A model generated the notes under the pieces. It was not told the DNA's origin and made no database searches. It worked only from the letters and a program-made list of their open reading frames with translations. Shown piece after piece: positions 6,882-8,167 of a stretch of 8,167 nt of DNA; position 1 is the first letter of the stretch; each line of letters opens with the position of its first letter. Origin of the DNA: Bacteroidales bacterium (GTDB lineage: Bacteria; Bacteroidota; Bacteroidia; Bacteroidales; UBA932); NCBI GenBank assembly GCA_017548805.1, contig JAFYZE010000161.1, forward strand, positions 1-8,167. Reading direction: 5' to 3'. Both the position numbers and the translations under genes were made by a program.

Positions 6882-7958
6882 TCAGTCTTTTTTATCGAGT
6901 TTTCCGACAAGTTTGGAGGCGATCTCCAGGAATGCGAGGCCGTCGGGGCGGGAGCCGAGGGCTACGGGTTCGCCGGCGTCGCCGCCTTCGCGTATGCTCT
7001 GGACTATAGGGACCTGCCCCAGCAGGTCCAGGCCCAGGGCACGCGCCATGGCCACGCCGCCGCCCTGCCCGAACAAAAAGTACTTCTCGTCTGGATGCTC
7101 GGCCGGAGTGAACCAGGACATGTTCTCTATGATGCCGAAGACGGGCTTCTCCACGCCCTTGTTGCCGAACATGTTGACGCCTTTCTCGACGTCGGCCAGC
7201 GCAACGTTCTGTGGCGTGGTGACGATCACCGCACCCTCCATGGGGATGTCGTGGACGAGTGAGATATGTATGTCACCCGTTCCCGGAGGCATGTCGACCA
7301 GGAGGAAGTCGAGCTCGCCCCACTGCACCTGCAGTATCATCTGTTTAAGGGCATTGCAGGCCATCGGCCCGCGCCAGATCAGGGCCTGGCCCCGGTCGGC
7401 GAAGTATCCGATGCTCATCCACTTCACGCCGAACTTCTCGGCGGGAAGTATCCATTGTTTACCGTCTTCTTCCTCGACGGCCTCGGGGACGTGTCCCTCG
7501 GTGCCGGTCATCACCGGCACTGAAGGGCCGTACACGTCGGCGTCGGCGAGGCCCACCTTGTATCCCATCCGGGCCAGGGCCACGGCAAGGTTCACCGCCA
7601 CAGTGGACTTGCCGACGCCTCCCTTGCCGGAGGCGATACCGATGATGTGCCTGATGTCCTTAACCTGCTCCAGGTCGAGGTCGAGCACGTTGCTTTTCTT
7701 TTTTGCGGGAGCTTCGTCAACGACGATAGTCTTGACTTCATTCTCCATGTCCGGGAACTCCCGGATAAGGGTGGCGCGGGTGCTGCCCACGAGGTATTCG
7801 GTTAGAGGATCGCGACGCTTGGGGAATCCCAGCGTCACCGTGACTTTCCCTCCTGAGACCTCGACGGCATGCACCATACCGAGGGAGACGATGTCCTTGT
7901 CGTCCCTGCCCGGATGGTGCACGCCCGCCAGGGCCTGCATTATGTCCTGTTCTGTCAT
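6882..7958 (-). CDS. mrp: Mrp/ApbC-family P-loop ATPase, iron-sulphur carrier type, without CxxC
   Basis: A 358-residue cytosolic ATPase of the Mrp/NBP35/ApbC family, which in studied members carries or inserts [4Fe-4S] clusters. Residues 1-82 form a MIP18/DUF59-like domain (DIVSLGMV at 22-29). A short Lys-rich linker precedes the ATPase, with deviant Walker A GKGGVGKS (111-118), switch LADADVYGPS (138-146) and Walker B LLVDMPPGTGD (219-229). The C-terminal CxxC pair that bridges a cluster between two subunits is absent: ENMSWF is followed by TPAEHPDEKY and then the FG-GGG segment. The only cysteine in the protein is Cys201. The MIP18 domain also lacks its usual Cys (FPKRRDP at 45-51). As far as I recall, Bacteroidota Mrp proteins share this pattern, so it is probably lineage-typical. 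The start overlaps the upstream peptidase stop by one base. The family call is secure; cluster chemistry is uncertain. Confidence 0.95.
   Translation of the reverse strand: MTEQDIMQALAGVHHPGRDDKDIVSLGMVHAVEVSGGKVTVTLGFPKRRDPLTEYLVGSTRATLIREFPDMENEVKTIVVDEAPAKKKSNVLDLDLEQVKDIRHIIGIASGKGGVGKSTVAVNLAVALARMGYKVGLADADVYGPSVPVMTGTEGHVPEAVEEEDGKQWILPAEKFGVKWMSIGYFADRGQALIWRGPMACNALKQMILQVQWGELDFLLVDMPPGTGDIHISLVHDIPMEGAVIVTTPQNVALADVEKGVNMFGNKGVEKPVFGIIENMSWFTPAEHPDEKYFLFGQGGGVAMARALGLDLLGQVPIVQSIREGGDAGEPVALGSRPDGLAFLEIASKLVGKLDKKD
6888..6893 (-). promoter_or_regulatory. A-run leader before the outer-membrane protein start
   Basis: On the minus strand a run of six A bases lies 9-14 bases upstream of the ATG whose first base is 6879, inside the last codons of mrp (Lys-Lys). 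No Shine-Dalgarno core is seen. An A-rich leader at this distance is the pattern often found in Bacteroidota and supports the chosen start. Confidence 0.35.
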
Positions 7959-8167
7959 TACTTGATGATGTTCATTTCGTTGAGGAGGTATCCGGCTCCG
8001 CCGAACTTGTCGAGGAGCAGGAGGACGTAGCGGATGTCCACGCAGATGCAGCGCTGGAGGTCGGGCTCGAACATCACGTCGCTGGACATCGACTCCCAGT
8101 TGCCGTCGAAGGCGAGGCCGATGAGGTTGCCGTCGGCATCCATCACGGGCGAGCCGGAGTTGCCTCC
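7958..8167 (-). CDS. S46 family dipeptidyl-peptidase, C-terminal end only (DPP7-like)
   Basis: Only the last 69 residues are in the window; the gene continues past base 8167. They begin exactly at GGNSGSPV, the active-site serine block of family S46 (the trypsin-like GDSGGP equivalent), with the nucleophile Ser encoded at 8156-8158. The rest matches the S46 C-terminus: [32 protein letters not shown] and [11 protein letters not shown]46 enzymes are periplasmic and release dipeptides from peptide N-termini, feeding amino-acid catabolism in Bacteroidota. The residue 18 after the Ser is Gly (FDGN, 8102-8104). DPP7-type enzymes have Gly there; DPP11-type have Arg, for Asp/Glu at P1. Preference for hydrophobic P1 residues is therefore inferred. 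The His and Asp of the triad are outside the window. The stop TAA shares its last base with the mrp ATG. Confidence 0.93.
   Translation of the reverse strand, partial: GGNSGSPVMDADGNLIGLAFDGNWESMSSDVMFEPDLQRCICVDIRYVLLLLDKFGGAGYLLNEMNIIK

Noticed and set aside
6885..6896. A6 run at the end of mrp as a programmed frameshift site
   Set aside because: The run reads GAT AAA AAA GAC TGA in frame, so it does not match the X XXY YYZ register. It lies three codons from the stop, with the next gene's start just beyond. It is more likely a translation leader.
6913..7965. A 350-codon open frame on the plus strand opposite almost all of mrp
   Set aside because: The product is rich in Ser, Pro, Arg and Thr with no domain, while the opposite strand encodes a textbook ATPase. 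It is a composition effect of GC-rich codon use.
1..8167. Possible defence system, mobile element or other new system
   Set aside because: Every stretch is accounted for by seven tightly packed genes. I saw no transposase, integrase, repeat array, tRNA or phage gene, and no long non-coding segment.

Overview
The window looks like an ordinary piece of a high-GC Bacteroidota chromosome, most likely order Bacteroidales. The evidence is a periplasmic S46 dipeptidyl-peptidase end, a large YfhO-family membrane protein, an RsmA with the NFPYNIS form of the methyltransferase motif, an Mrp ATPase without the usual CxxC pair, and gene starts with A- or purine-rich leaders or no leader rather than clear Shine-Dalgarno sites. 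Genus cannot be decided from the sequence. Codon use is GC-rich throughout; only the small lipoprotein and the outer-membrane protein near the middle look somewhat richer in A+T.

There are seven protein genes in two convergent blocks and essentially no non-coding DNA. Block 1 (+ strand, 1-6274) is mutS (5' end cut by the window edge), a YfhO-family polytopic membrane protein, rsmA/ksgA, and a small lipoprotein. The gaps are 1, 1 and 7 bases, so they are almost certainly one transcript. Block 2 (- strand, 8167 down to 6280) is the C-terminal end of an S46 dipeptidyl-peptidase, an Mrp/ApbC-type ATPase, and a roughly 200-residue outer-membrane beta-barrel candidate. The peptidase stop and the mrp start share one base (TAATG), and the mrp stop lies 2 bases before the barrel gene. 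The two blocks meet tail to tail with only 5 bases between stop codons, and an imperfect inverted repeat spans that junction.

Functionally this mixes housekeeping and envelope roles: mismatch repair (MutS), 16S rRNA dimethylation (RsmA), iron-sulphur cluster or P-loop ATPase work (Mrp), periplasmic peptide digestion (S46), and three envelope proteins of unknown role (YfhO-like, lipoprotein, barrel). I see no RNA gene, CRISPR array, insertion sequence, phage gene, or intergenic stretch over 10 bases, and no good internal promoter. I find no convincing new biological system. The items most worth checking are the cysteine-poor Mrp, the two orphan envelope proteins whose genes end against each other, the junction hairpin, and the Gly specificity residue in the S46 peptidase.
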